64,000 nt of DNA from Chamaelirium japonicum (taxonomy: Eukaryota; Streptophyta; Magnoliopsida; Liliales; Melanthiaceae): contig OX393549.1 of the NCBI GenBank assembly GCA_947650365.1, positions 19,387,532-19,451,531 of the forward strand, read 5' to 3'. The translations under genes were made by a program, and so were the position numbers. The notes under the pieces were generated by a model. That model made no database searches, had not been told where the DNA came from, and worked only from the letters and a program-made list of their open reading frames with translations. Shown one piece after another: positions 22,213 through 31,779 of this stretch; within the stretch, counting starts at the first letter, position 1, and each line of letters opens with the position of its first letter.

Positions 22213-23142
22213 AATCATTGTTACATTTGGACTACTGAAAGTTAAAGATGTGCAGCCTAGAAAATCTAATCAGGAAGAAAAAGAGAAGTTTGTTATAGGA
22301 GGTTTCATGTACTCCCCAACTCTATTTTCTTAACCACCTTAGAAGTTTGAACGTATCCCAAAGTCTCATCAAAGATTCCCGTCAAGTGGGAGACGTAATG
22401 AATTGGTTGAATCCATAGGAAAGATCAAAAAATGAGCACCCACCACCGACAATCAATAATATTAGGGTCTTTTTGACCTTGCCCCCGTTAATTGGGGTAG
22501 TTGAAAACTATTCTCTTTGGTCTTAATTTTCAAGTCTTACCAAAAAACCCCAATATACTACAAATAACACAAATTTTACAAGCAACATGGTAAAAGATTG
22601 ATAGGGATAAAGACATAAATGCAAGCAACGTATCGTCCTTTGTACCCTATTTATATTCTCAAGTTCTGCCGTTTTGCTTAATTAAATCAAGACTGATTTT
22701 CAGGATGGTTTGTTTAACCATACCATTGTTATACATGATTGATTCTACATGATTTGAGCAGATGTAAAGCCCTATAAATCAAATGAAGACTCAATGTTAA
22801 ACAACAATCCTCAAAAAAGGGTTAAATCTCAAGTTTCTTGCAAATGTTCTATCCAATCAAATAGCGATCAAATCCAATGCAGAATACTAAAAAAGACTAG
22901 TGAATTATATAATAAGACCTATAATTTCCAATATTTAAAGTATTGAATTTAACACAATTCTTCACCCAAGCATTGGTTCCGCTAATCCGAGAAATGACAA
23001 ATCTTTCAAATGCAAAACAACAAAATTCTTTTATTATAGAGGTCTATATATGAAATAGAAGGATCAGTTAGTTATTAATTGGGCACAAACAAGCAATTAA
23101 GAATTAGAAACAAGAAGCCATCACCATAAACAAACACAAAAG
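22213..23142. other. Gene-free stretch downstream of the DUF569 gene
   Basis: AT-rich. It should contain the 3' UTR of the minus-strand gene just below 23143. No element ends are recognised. Confidence 0.5.
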
Positions 23143-24190
23143 TTAACAAGCTTTTCTGACAGTAAGAGGGCGCCGCAAGAAACTAGCAAACGCACCTCTA
23201 GAAGAGGCCTGAACCACCACGACATGCATCGCTGCGTTGTTGGGCGGCAGATGCAGACGCAGAGGATGGAGCTTCCCATTCAGCGGATTCCGAGAGCACA
23301 CAATTATATCGCTGAGCCCCGTCTCCTCCTCGAGCTTTTCGGTCAGCTGGCTCAAGTTCGTCCCTTTGAAAATGAAGGAACGCCCCTCGATGCCATCGTC
23401 CACATTACCGCGGTCGTCGGCGATAGAACAGAAGATAGTCCGACCGTCGGTCTTGTGCGGCGAGGCAGGAAGAGAAGATGAAGACTGGAAGCCCAAGAAC
23501 AATAACAAGATCGATGGCTAGAAAATTTGAGTTTTAGATCGTAAACAGAATGAAAGGAATTGATTCAAAGGATGAAGATCCAGCAATAGTATAGATGAGA
23601 CGCACCTCTTTCCTGGACAATCTCGGCGACATGGAGGGGGTGGAGCCAGGGGAGGAGTCGGAGGCCTTGTCGGGGGTGGTGGAGGATGAGGAGGAGGCGG
23701 CGGCGGGGGGGGCTGGGTGGGCGGGGGAGCGGTGGACGTGGAGGTCAACGATGTCGACATCCCAGAGGACCCAGTCCTGGGTGGCGGTGCGGTGAGGGAT
23801 GTCGTGGGTGATGGAGTTGCGCCAGGGGGGGAGACCGCCGTTGGCGCGGAGGAAGTGGCCGTAGCGGGTCTTGAGCTTCACCTGGAAGCCCTCGCGGATT
23901 GGCTCCCACTCGACGGAGGAGTCGAGGCGGCGGGGGAGGGTCTGGAGGACCTTGCGCCCAGTCATGCCGAGGAGGAAGGGCTCGTTGGAGGCGGTGAGGT
24001 AGCGGCCGTAGCAGGACTTGAGGCGGAGGACGGGGGCGTCGACGGCGTCGGGGAGGTCGATGGTCCAGCGGGCGCCCGGAGCGGAGCCGCTCCGGTCCTG
24101 GGAGACGTGCTCCTCGTCCTCCTCCGCCACAAGGTACTTGTCGTGGTGGCTCCGCAGCCGCACCGCCTTTGCCCCCTTGAACAGCTCCAT
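23143..24190 (-). CDS. DUF569 (fascin-like, actin-cross-linking type) protein, two exons
   Basis: Exon 1 is 24190-23606 (195 codons) and exon 2 is 23484-23143 (113 codons plus stop). The 121 bp intron has GTGCGT donor and TTCCAG acceptor, in phase 0. The predicted protein is 308 residues. Residues 1 to about 143 form one domain (starts MELFKGAKAVRLRSHHDKYL, with GRYLTASNEPFLLG and WEPIREG), then a Ser/Pro-rich linker of about 50 residues, then a second domain with GRTIFCSIADDRGNVDD, FKGTNLSQLTEKLEEETGL and NPLNGKLHPLRLHLPPN. This layout is that of plant DUF569 proteins, beta-trefoil folds annotated as actin-cross-linking-like with no established biochemical role. No signal peptide or membrane segment is seen. 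The start ATG is the first in frame and opens the conserved domain. This is the only host gene here without a visible lesion. Confidence 0.88.
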
Positions 24191-24238
24191 CCACCGGCGG
24201 CGATTCCGACCAGAGATTTGTGATTCTTCTGTTTAAAA

Positions 24239-24266
24239 GGGGGGGGGGGGGGGGGGGGGGGGGGGG
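24239..24266. repeat. Poly-G run in the 5' region of the DUF569 gene
   Basis: About 28 G, 50 bp upstream of the DUF569 start codon; on the transcript strand it is poly-C in the probable 5' UTR or promoter. Its length is uncertain. Confidence 0.9.
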
Positions 24267-25628
24267 ATGGAGGGAGCGAGAGAAGGCGCGTCGAGGTCGG
24301 AAGCGATGCAAGAACACGTCTTTTACGTCGTCTCGTGCGTTCTCGTCGTCGGTCAACGTGGGTGTCCTGCTTCCCGTCACCTCCCAACCGTAAAAGGTTT
24401 AGAGTAATGAATATCTGAACAAACTGGAGGGACAATCTGCTGACACTCCACGTGGCTACCGCCGCCGTGGCGGGTTACCCGTCGCTAGCGGTGGCGGCCG
24501 GGCGATGGTCGGCGGGGAGTTGACGGCCGGTGGTGGATGACGGCCGATGGGGTGGCAGGGGCGGTGATGGTGGCATCCCCCTAGGGTCATCCCATGGCCC
24601 CGTCTTAGCCTTACTTTAAAAGTTACCTACCTGGCATTTCTTTTTGTTTTTTTTGACGGATCGGCTAGACCGTTAGTGGATTGGGCGCTAGAGCATGAGC
24701 TCAAAGAGATCCGGAGATCAAAACAAAGAAGCAATATAACTGCTAGTTTTTAAGAATTTCATAATCTCATGAAAATGACATCCGCATGAGCAAACAAGAC
24801 AACAATGGCCTTGAGGGAAAGTTCACTCCACGATATTCATATCGGTAGTTGAGCATGGCCCCCTCCAACAAGTGCAAGAGAAAGTACTACTCCGAAAAGA
24901 TCCCAACATTCAATTTAATTGGATAAGCTATTATTTCCTTAATGTGTGCTCTGTGATTCTAGTTGAAACCTGTATAAATAAAATGAATTAAAAAAAAATT
25001 TCTTCCTTTTTAGATGGACCGGCCAGGCGAACAGAGGGTAGGACACTAGTCGTTAGAGCATGGGCTCAAAGAGGGTCATAGATCAAAATAGAGCATGATT
25101 GTTATTTTTATTAAATTAAATAGCTCTGTAAAAACAGTCCTATGTTTTGCATGTTCAGATGCCGCACACTATTGCCTTTGTCACCCATCCGTCCCATCCA
25201 AACCATTGATATCGCCTCCTTCCTCCTCCACATCAGTCCCTTCTTATTCCTTCTTCCTGCTCCCTTTCTTCGTCCTCCTCCTAATGCGTCTATATAACAT
25301 TTCGTTCGTTGGAATGCATTCAACCTCCAATCGTTCAATGTATATAGATGCATATTCGGCCTCCATGGTCGAATGTACAGAAGATGCATTTTGCTTGGAA
25401 TCGTCAAGGGTCATGATTTTCTGAGAGGAGGAGAGGGGAAAGATGATGAAGAAGAAGGGGAGGAAAAATGAGGAGGATGGGGAGCTAAATAGGGGGAGGA
25501 ATAAGAAGGGGAGGAAAAAGGAGGAAGAGGAAGAAAGAGGAGGGTGAGAAGAAGGAGGATGAGAAATAAAGAGACGACAATGGTGGATTGCTGGCAATGG
25601 TCTGCACATGGTTGGCTACAATAGTAGT
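24267..25628. other. Gene-free stretch with a repeated SINE-like segment
   Basis: The upstream part should hold the DUF569 promoter. Two related segments of about 70 bp (24650-24722 and 25012-25088) share GAGCATG(A/G)GCTCAAAGAG and AGATCAAAA, which could be a SINE or a tandem remnant. Purine-rich low complexity occupies 25420-25575. No gene is seen. Confidence 0.4.
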
Positions 25629-26360
25629 TGTCACGGCCCAGATTTTCTAATTTAAACTTTAAGGCTTAGATAGGAAAAACCCTGGGTGTGAGAAGGAAAA
25701 ATTCCATTCTCAAGTAGTAAAAAAAACAATCATTTATTCATTAACATAATGTATGTTACATTAATCGGGTTACATCAGCAAAATAAAAGAATACAAATAG
25801 CATCATCATCGCCATCTTCAAAGAGGTACTGAGGCTTCTTCACGGAACGGTTCGTACAATAGATCCTAGTTTTCCATCTCCTTTGGTCCCCCATCTTCGC
25901 CTGGCTCATTGTTCCTTGCATGGTTAGTCTTTGCAGCATAAATGTCTATATGGGGATTTGGGGGTGAGTCTCGATAAGCTCACATTCTCAACAAGTTCAT
26001 GATGCACAATGTTACTATACAATATATATGAATGGTATATTATAGATGTTTGTTATTCACTGAAGTTATCAATATATTGGTAAATGTAGATCTAACGTCC
26101 AACCTTGTATTTAAGTCAAGCTGGGGAAGTAACCTCACCCGGGGAATTTCTGACTACCATGTGAATATCCCCACACCCAAGGAGTTATAGGACACAACTA
26201 GGGCAATCCTCACACCCAAGGAGTTCTATGAAGTAACAAGGGAAATCCTATAACCCAAGGAGTTTTACGAACGTGATCAAGTTTCACACTAGGAATTTCT
26301 AGGACTTTGCTAGGGCCAACCCTACACCTAGTCTCTAGGACCATGTTTACCACACATTCA
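25629..26360 (-). repeat. Probable Ty3-type LTR fragment with 45 bp internal repeats
   Basis: The left end TGTCACGGCCCAGATTTTCT resembles the inverted 3' end of the Tekay-like LTR (TGTCACGCCCCAGAAATCTG) at 56200. Inside, about 26140-26340, CACACCCAAGGAGTT recurs in an imperfect tandem of about 45 bp with four units. The other LTR end is not identified, so the extent is a guess. Confidence 0.35.
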
Positions 26361-26991
26361 TGCATTCTTCCATCATATACGAGATAAACAAAACTGAATA
26401 ATAAATTTTTAATAACAATAATTCATTAATAATTACTTTGATTAACTCCCCTATTTGAAATTAAATAGGATGAAGGATGAAAAGGGAGTAGATCTTGGAT
26501 TAGAAGCCCTAGGATTTAGGGTTTATTGTGAAAAAATAAGTGGAGAATAGACATGTTCTAGTTTGGTTCCATGTGACATCATGTTAAATCAGTATTTTTT
26601 TAGCTTATTGACTGAAAGTTATAGCTCTAAGACCATATAGATTAGGGAAAATTTGAGAATTAGGGTGGAAAGGGTGCAAGATAATTAATATAGGTTGAAA
26701 ATAGCAAATAACAAACTAAAAACCCCTAGTATTAAACAAAAAAAAACCGGTAACTTTAATATTGTACTTATAGTGATATGTAAAGAATTTGCATATATAT
26801 TTAGTAGAAAGCACCAAAATGTAAATCCTAGTCAAAAGAAGAAGTTTACTCTATTCCACCAGCATGTAATCAGGTAAATGGGCTTGAAAACACCAAACAT
26901 GATATATCATGCTTGTTCTCTTCTTACCTGCATTATCTAAGGCCCAATTTGGGCTTCCTGGTCAGTGAGAACATTAGAATGATGATGTCTA
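26361..26991. other. Gene-free stretch, AT-rich
   Basis: No reading frame with a recognisable domain and no element ends. Confidence 0.5.
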
Positions 26992-27378
26992 TCTATATAT
27001 ATCTATACTAAAATGGAAGCCTCTCTCCCGTGTTGTGACACATGGATGTCTTTTAAAGACCCAAAATTCTTCTTCCGTGTGTGAACGCGGCTCTCTTTTA
27101 AATCAATCATTTTTGATTTCACACTTCTTCGAACAATTACAATGTCGTCTGTGTCAAATGGCGTGCATCAAGCTCATCCGAGCAATGCCTGTGTTTCTTA
27201 CTAGTTTCACACGATATCGAAAGCTCTCTAGCCTTCTTTAAAATCCTATTCCTCCACTTTGAGTATGTAACTTGTCAACCACTGGTATTTTCCAAACTCT
27301 TTATTTTCAATTTTAACCTCACCATCTTAAAAATTCCTGCAAAAACCATGCCGCAAAAATCCTCAAATCCTATGTGAA

Positions 27379-27414
27379 CTCTCTCTCTCTCTCTCTCACA
27401 CACACATGCACACA
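27379..27414. repeat. (CT)n(CA)n compound microsatellite
   Basis: CTCTCTCTCTCTCTCTC followed by ACACACACA. Confidence 0.9.
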
Positions 27415-27618
27415 GACACAGAGATACACTCAAACCCACATAATATAATCTAAAAAATATCTAAAATAACAAATAAAATCTATAAAATAAAGAACAAGAA
27501 TCCAAAATTGACAATGAGATGGGAACTGCTAAAATACAATAACCCACACGAAATTCAGCAACACAAATAATATTTAACAGTAATTTCTCAATTTGAACAT
27601 TAACCCAGTCTTGCATAA

Positions 27619-27829
27619 GGGTTCCACTACGGTACCGAATGGAAAAATTCGTTACCATACCGAACCCATCTCCATCATCAATTTTATTTTCTATACATTC
27701 TAGCGGTGGGAGCATTATTCTAGGGGCCATGGGATGAACCCTAGGGGGATGCCTGAGATCCACCATAGGGCCATCGGATGGTCCCTATGAATTTCGGTAC
27801 AGTAACGAAGTGGGTACCATAAAATTCCC
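27619..27829. mobile_element. Mutator-type MITE (GGTACC family)
   Basis: Ends GGGTTCCACTACGGTACC and the inverse of GGGAATTTTATGGTACCC, between perfect 9 bp duplications CTTGCATAA (27610-27618 and 27830-27838). A related copy lies in the kinase intron at 2178-2430. Confidence 0.82.
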
Positions 27830-28165
27830 CTTGCATAAATATGAAAATGGAGAACCCAAATTCTGGGAAAAAAAAAAAACCAAGCATGTAATAAGCTCAA
27901 ATCCAACAACCACCAGTAAGAGTACGATTGGATCAAGTTTTGCTAGGTTTCAACTTTAATGAAGAATTGAATGAGACACAAGAACCAACTAGAAAAAATA
28001 AATTAGAGACAACAAAGCAAATATCACAGTGAAAAGGGACAAAGAAATTTCCTAACGAGCTCTACAGATGAATGGATCAGGATCGAATTGGGAAATGGAA
28101 AGAAATGTAAAGGGTCAAAGAAATTTCATAAAAGTTAGGTTTTATTGGTGATGACATATTTTTAT

Positions 28166-28418
28166 GGGTTATTTTTACTTTGCCCCCCAAATTTTGCCTT
28201 GAATTAGATTTTACCCCCATATTTTCATTAATTAGACTTTACCACCCAAAACTAATTGTTCCATCAGCCCATCATCGGTGAGCTAACGGAAAAGAAATAA
28301 AGTTTTGTGGGGTGAGCTGACGGAACAATTAGTTTTGGGGGGTAAAGTCTAATTAATGAAAAATAGGGGGTAAAGTCTAATTCAAGACAAAATTTGGGGG
28401 ACAAAGTCAAAATAATCC
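28166..28418. mobile_element. Mutator-type MITE (GGGTTATTTT family)
   Basis: 253 bp with arms of over 100 bp, perfect 9 bp duplication TATTTTTAT (28157-28165 and 28419-28427). It is the uninterrupted counterpart of the element at 3381-4318. Confidence 0.88.
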
Positions 28419-28694
28419 TATTTTTATTCAATTTATTCTTTTGTAGCTTTACTCTATAATTATAGGTTATCTTGCCATGACTCCACAACCACGAACGAAG
28501 CTTTATTCCAAGTTCGTTTGCTTCATATATAAACAACCCATTTTGGTAAAGGATCTTGGGTTGCTCTAATGAAAAGACTGTGTTGTCTATATAAAAAGGT
28601 TGTGTGTTGTAAACCAGGGTCGCTTTCATAAATGGGTTGAGCCCAAGATTATTGGTCCGGGCTTAATAAGTTTAGTGGGTTAAACCCAACTTTT

Positions 28695-28877
28695 TTGGGC
28701 TTGGCCTAATAGGTTAAATGGATTTAGCCCTTTAATTCAGTTAGGCCTGGCCCAATAGGTAAAAGGATTGAGCCCTTTTATTAAGTTAGGCTTGGCCCAA
28801 TAGGTAAAATGGATTGAGCCCTTTTATTAAGTTAGGCTTGGCCCAATAGGTAAAATAGGCTGAGCCGAATTATTTAA
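28695..28877. repeat. Tandem repeat, about 46 bp, four units
   Basis: Units begin near 28695, 28741, 28786 and 28832 with TTAGGCTTGGCCCAATAGG and AAAATGGATTGAGCCC. The unit lengths of 45 and 46 bp break any reading frame. Confidence 0.8.
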
Positions 28878-29008
28878 TTGGGCTTGTCCAATAAGTGTGG
28901 ATTAACATACTAACCGGCGGTGGTTGGCCTGTGTTCAGTGGGCGGTGGGTGGCATCGAGCATCGAGCATCGATCCGACTGTCAAAGTGGAGGGGGAGGGA
29001 GAGCTAAT

Positions 29009-29565
29009 GTCACACCCCAAAAATCTAAAGACCAATATCTGTGGTGTAAGAAGAGAAAGAGGGGAAGGGTTTGGGTTTGGTCAAGAAACGACATCAAATC
29101 AGGGATCTCACAGGCACTATTTTACATGCTCTCACATACATAGTAAAAAAGGAGGAGGAAGAAACAAAGGATAATCGCTTAAAATTATTTTTATGAAAAC
29201 ACATTGGTCAAAAATGCCGGAAGGTAACCCAATAGGGTAAGGAGGTAGAGGAATTATATATTAAAAAAAAAATGTTGTCACAGAGAGAAAGCGTTTTGAA
29301 GAAGTAACTCAACCCTCAAGAAAGCTCTCCAGTCAGTATGTGTGGCACACCAGTACCACTACACACTGACAAGATTCTCTTTAAGGGAGCACATCGTTCA
29401 AGCCTTAAACGGTGAGCCAAGCATCTCACCTACTCCTTGGCACTCAAGCATACTAGGCTGGAACTGGTAATCCTATATATTGGGTTTGATCGTTTAGGTC
29501 TTTCATATTCTTATATTTACTCTAGACTTGGGATCTTGAGGAGAGATCTACGTACTCAAAATAAA
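29009..29565 (-). repeat. Truncated Tekay-like LTR fragment
   Basis: Starts TGTCACACCCCAAAAATC and follows the sequence order of the LTR at 56200-56600 (inverted orientation), including CACTGACAAGATTCTC, GAGCACATCG and CTTGAGGAGAGATCTAC. Homology stops near 29565, so only the 3' end of the LTR is present. It is more diverged than the three long copies. Confidence 0.65.
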
Positions 29566-30900
29566 AACTTCCTTTATATCTGGATTATCGCAAACCAATT
29601 CTATACTAAACAGACCATAGTGTAATGGTATTTGAAACTAATATGTGCAAATAATTGTCTGCTCGAGATCACATTAATTGGTGCTTCATTTTTTTTACAT
29701 TTTGTAACTCATACATATCTAGGTAGTTGCACATCATAGGAGATCTGTGCATCTCAACCATGTTGAGATGCGAGTGATATTGCCATCTCTGCCCCTCTTT
29801 TTTTGTCTCTTTTCTCTATACCTGAAATTCTAGGAAAATAAATAAATGTCACTTCAGCCAATACTGGGGGGGTTTTATTCATTGTACTTTCACATTTTAG
29901 CCTCACCTATATCAAGTCCGACAAGTCCATGTATTTCTATACATTGCCACTCATTCCTCGCTCTTTCTATTTTTCTACCATTCTTTCATTTTTATATTTA
30001 CACATTGTTACTATTGGATATTCTTTACTAACATCTGATGCTATCTTGCTTCAATGTTCATGGTTACATAAAAAATGAAACTAACTTAGTGTTCATAGTT
30101 ACATTTATTTTTAATGCTATAACTTCAATATATTCAAGACTATTTGTTCAATGCATGATTTAATTATTTTCACATGAAATTTGAACATTACATTCAAAGT
30201 ATCAATTTTAATTGCTTTAAACTCAATTGTTTTGCATTACTTCTCCCTAACTGTAGTGTTAATTTTTTGACAATAGTGATATCTCATTTATTACAGACAA
30301 AAGGGTTATTTCAATTTGGTATAAAAGCCTTTCATGTTTTTTCACTTTTTTCCTTTCACTCAACTGAATTGAGTCTATATATTAGAAGACAACTACACAA
30401 CTTGATTTGAGTCGGATTTGAAGGAATGGTGATTGGGAGTGGGTATGATGCAGGGGAGGTCACGGTGGGACTAGAACAGTGATGGCATATTAAATTTTTT
30501 CCTCATTGCCGAGCCATTTCACGCAGTTATGTATTCTATGGAATAAATATATTATCTTCCTGGCATTGTTCCATTTAATATGGAATTTGTTGTGAACCAT
30601 AATATTTCTTTGACATAAGGTTAGAATTATGTTGTGTGTGATAATGGAACTTAGTTTAGACAAGGTTTTAAGGGTAATTATTTTGGGATAAAATGGGTGG
30701 AACCATGGGTTCCTTGCCATGTATTCGGAAACACTTGCAATTTTATAATCCCAATGTATGTGTCTTTGATCTTTAAGATGTCTACTTTCTTAGATATGTT
30801 CTAACGTATATTAGGAATATTACCAATCAAATATTGGACAAAATGCTTTTGATAATTAGTTTGCTTTACAATTTCGTGCATTGCACGGGTTAGTAACTAA

Positions 30901-31259
30901 TTATAATATATGACCGAGGGATAGATAAAAATTACCACGTGGCACATACCTCCGCCTAGATAAATGACCATTGATGTTTTCTTTTCTATTTCTAATAAAG
31001 AAAAATGTGGGCCATTGGTGATTGACCCACCTGGTACAATGCAAGGGCGTTGGCATTATCTTATCAAGTCACAGCCATATGATATATATCATAGGGTGAA
31101 AGGAACCCGGGGATCACCTTGGTTGCGCATTAGTACACTATAGGTCGAGTATATATCCCATAAAAGAATATAAATCATTGTAAAATTTAGATTTAGATAA
31201 ATATAGATCCAAATTTAATAACCCAATATTATTTATCTAAATAATTAATATATAATTTA
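30901..31259. other. Gene-free stretch
   Basis: AT-rich sequence between the Helitron-like 3' end and the Copia target duplication. Nothing is recognised. Confidence 0.5.
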
Positions 31260-31264
31260 TATTG

Positions 31265-31420
31265 TGTTGTTGCGAAAAGCGTGTAGTATTATTCATTTAC
31301 CCCCCTATATATAGGCATAATTGGAGGTTGGGATAGAGACGGGGAAATCTCCTATCCCATGAATCTAGGGGTATTTATCCGGTGGGCATCTATATCCGAT
31401 GCAACCACCGTTTCATAACA
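31265..31420 (-). repeat. Copia 3' LTR (left in the window)
   Basis: 156 bp, TGTTGTTGCG ... TTTCATAACA on the plus strand. Contains CTATATATAG as a possible TATA box. Reads identical to 37722-37877. Confidence 0.92.
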
Positions 31421-31432
31421 CTCCCCCTTAGA
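31421..31432 (-). other. Polypurine tract of the Copia element
   Basis: CTCCCCCTTAGA on the plus strand is TCTAAGGGGGAG on the coding strand, directly against the 3' LTR. Confidence 0.75.
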
Positions 31433-31779
31433 TGACCACCATTTATCAATGATTGCCTCATTAAAACCTTTGATGGAAAAAACCCAGTGGGAAAAATCCT
31501 ATCAAAGGAAAAAAAGTACAACCTTAGTTTTTCATGAACAAGTTCTTCAGGAACTATGGTGGGTGCGCATAATGCTGCCTCGTTAAAACCTTTGATGGGA
31601 AAACCCTGTGGGAAAAACCCTACCAAAGGAAAAAGAGTACAGCGCGCATAAATTTGCATCTTCAGGATGCCCTCCGCCTAACTATTACATTACCACTATT
31701 ACATCTCTCCCCCTGATTATATCTCCTCCTGATTACATTATTACATCTCTCCCCCTGATTATATCTCCTCCTTATTACA

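Larger units (their letters stand above)
26992..30900 (+). mobile_element. Candidate non-autonomous Helitron (about 3.9 kb)
   Basis: Starts A|TCTATATATATCTATACT and ends with CGTGCATTGCACG (a 5 bp stem hairpin), then GGTTAGTAACTAA|T. This matches the Helitron pattern: 5' TC, 3' hairpin about 10 bp before CTRR, insertion between A and T, no target duplication. No RepHel protein is encoded. It contains two Mutator-type MITEs, a tandem repeat and a Tekay-like LTR fragment, so it is either old or has captured repeats. Pairing these two ends is inference; they could belong to different copies. Confidence 0.5.

Noticed and set aside
23717..24380. Long frames of 157-211 codons opposite or overlapping the DUF569 exon
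   Set aside because: Shadows caused by high GC; the DUF569 frame has clear family motifs and a consistent intron.
28695..28877. CRISPR-like array (also 8910-9063 and 35627-35754)
   Set aside because: Units are contiguous with no unique spacers, and the genome is a plant; these are plain tandem repeats.
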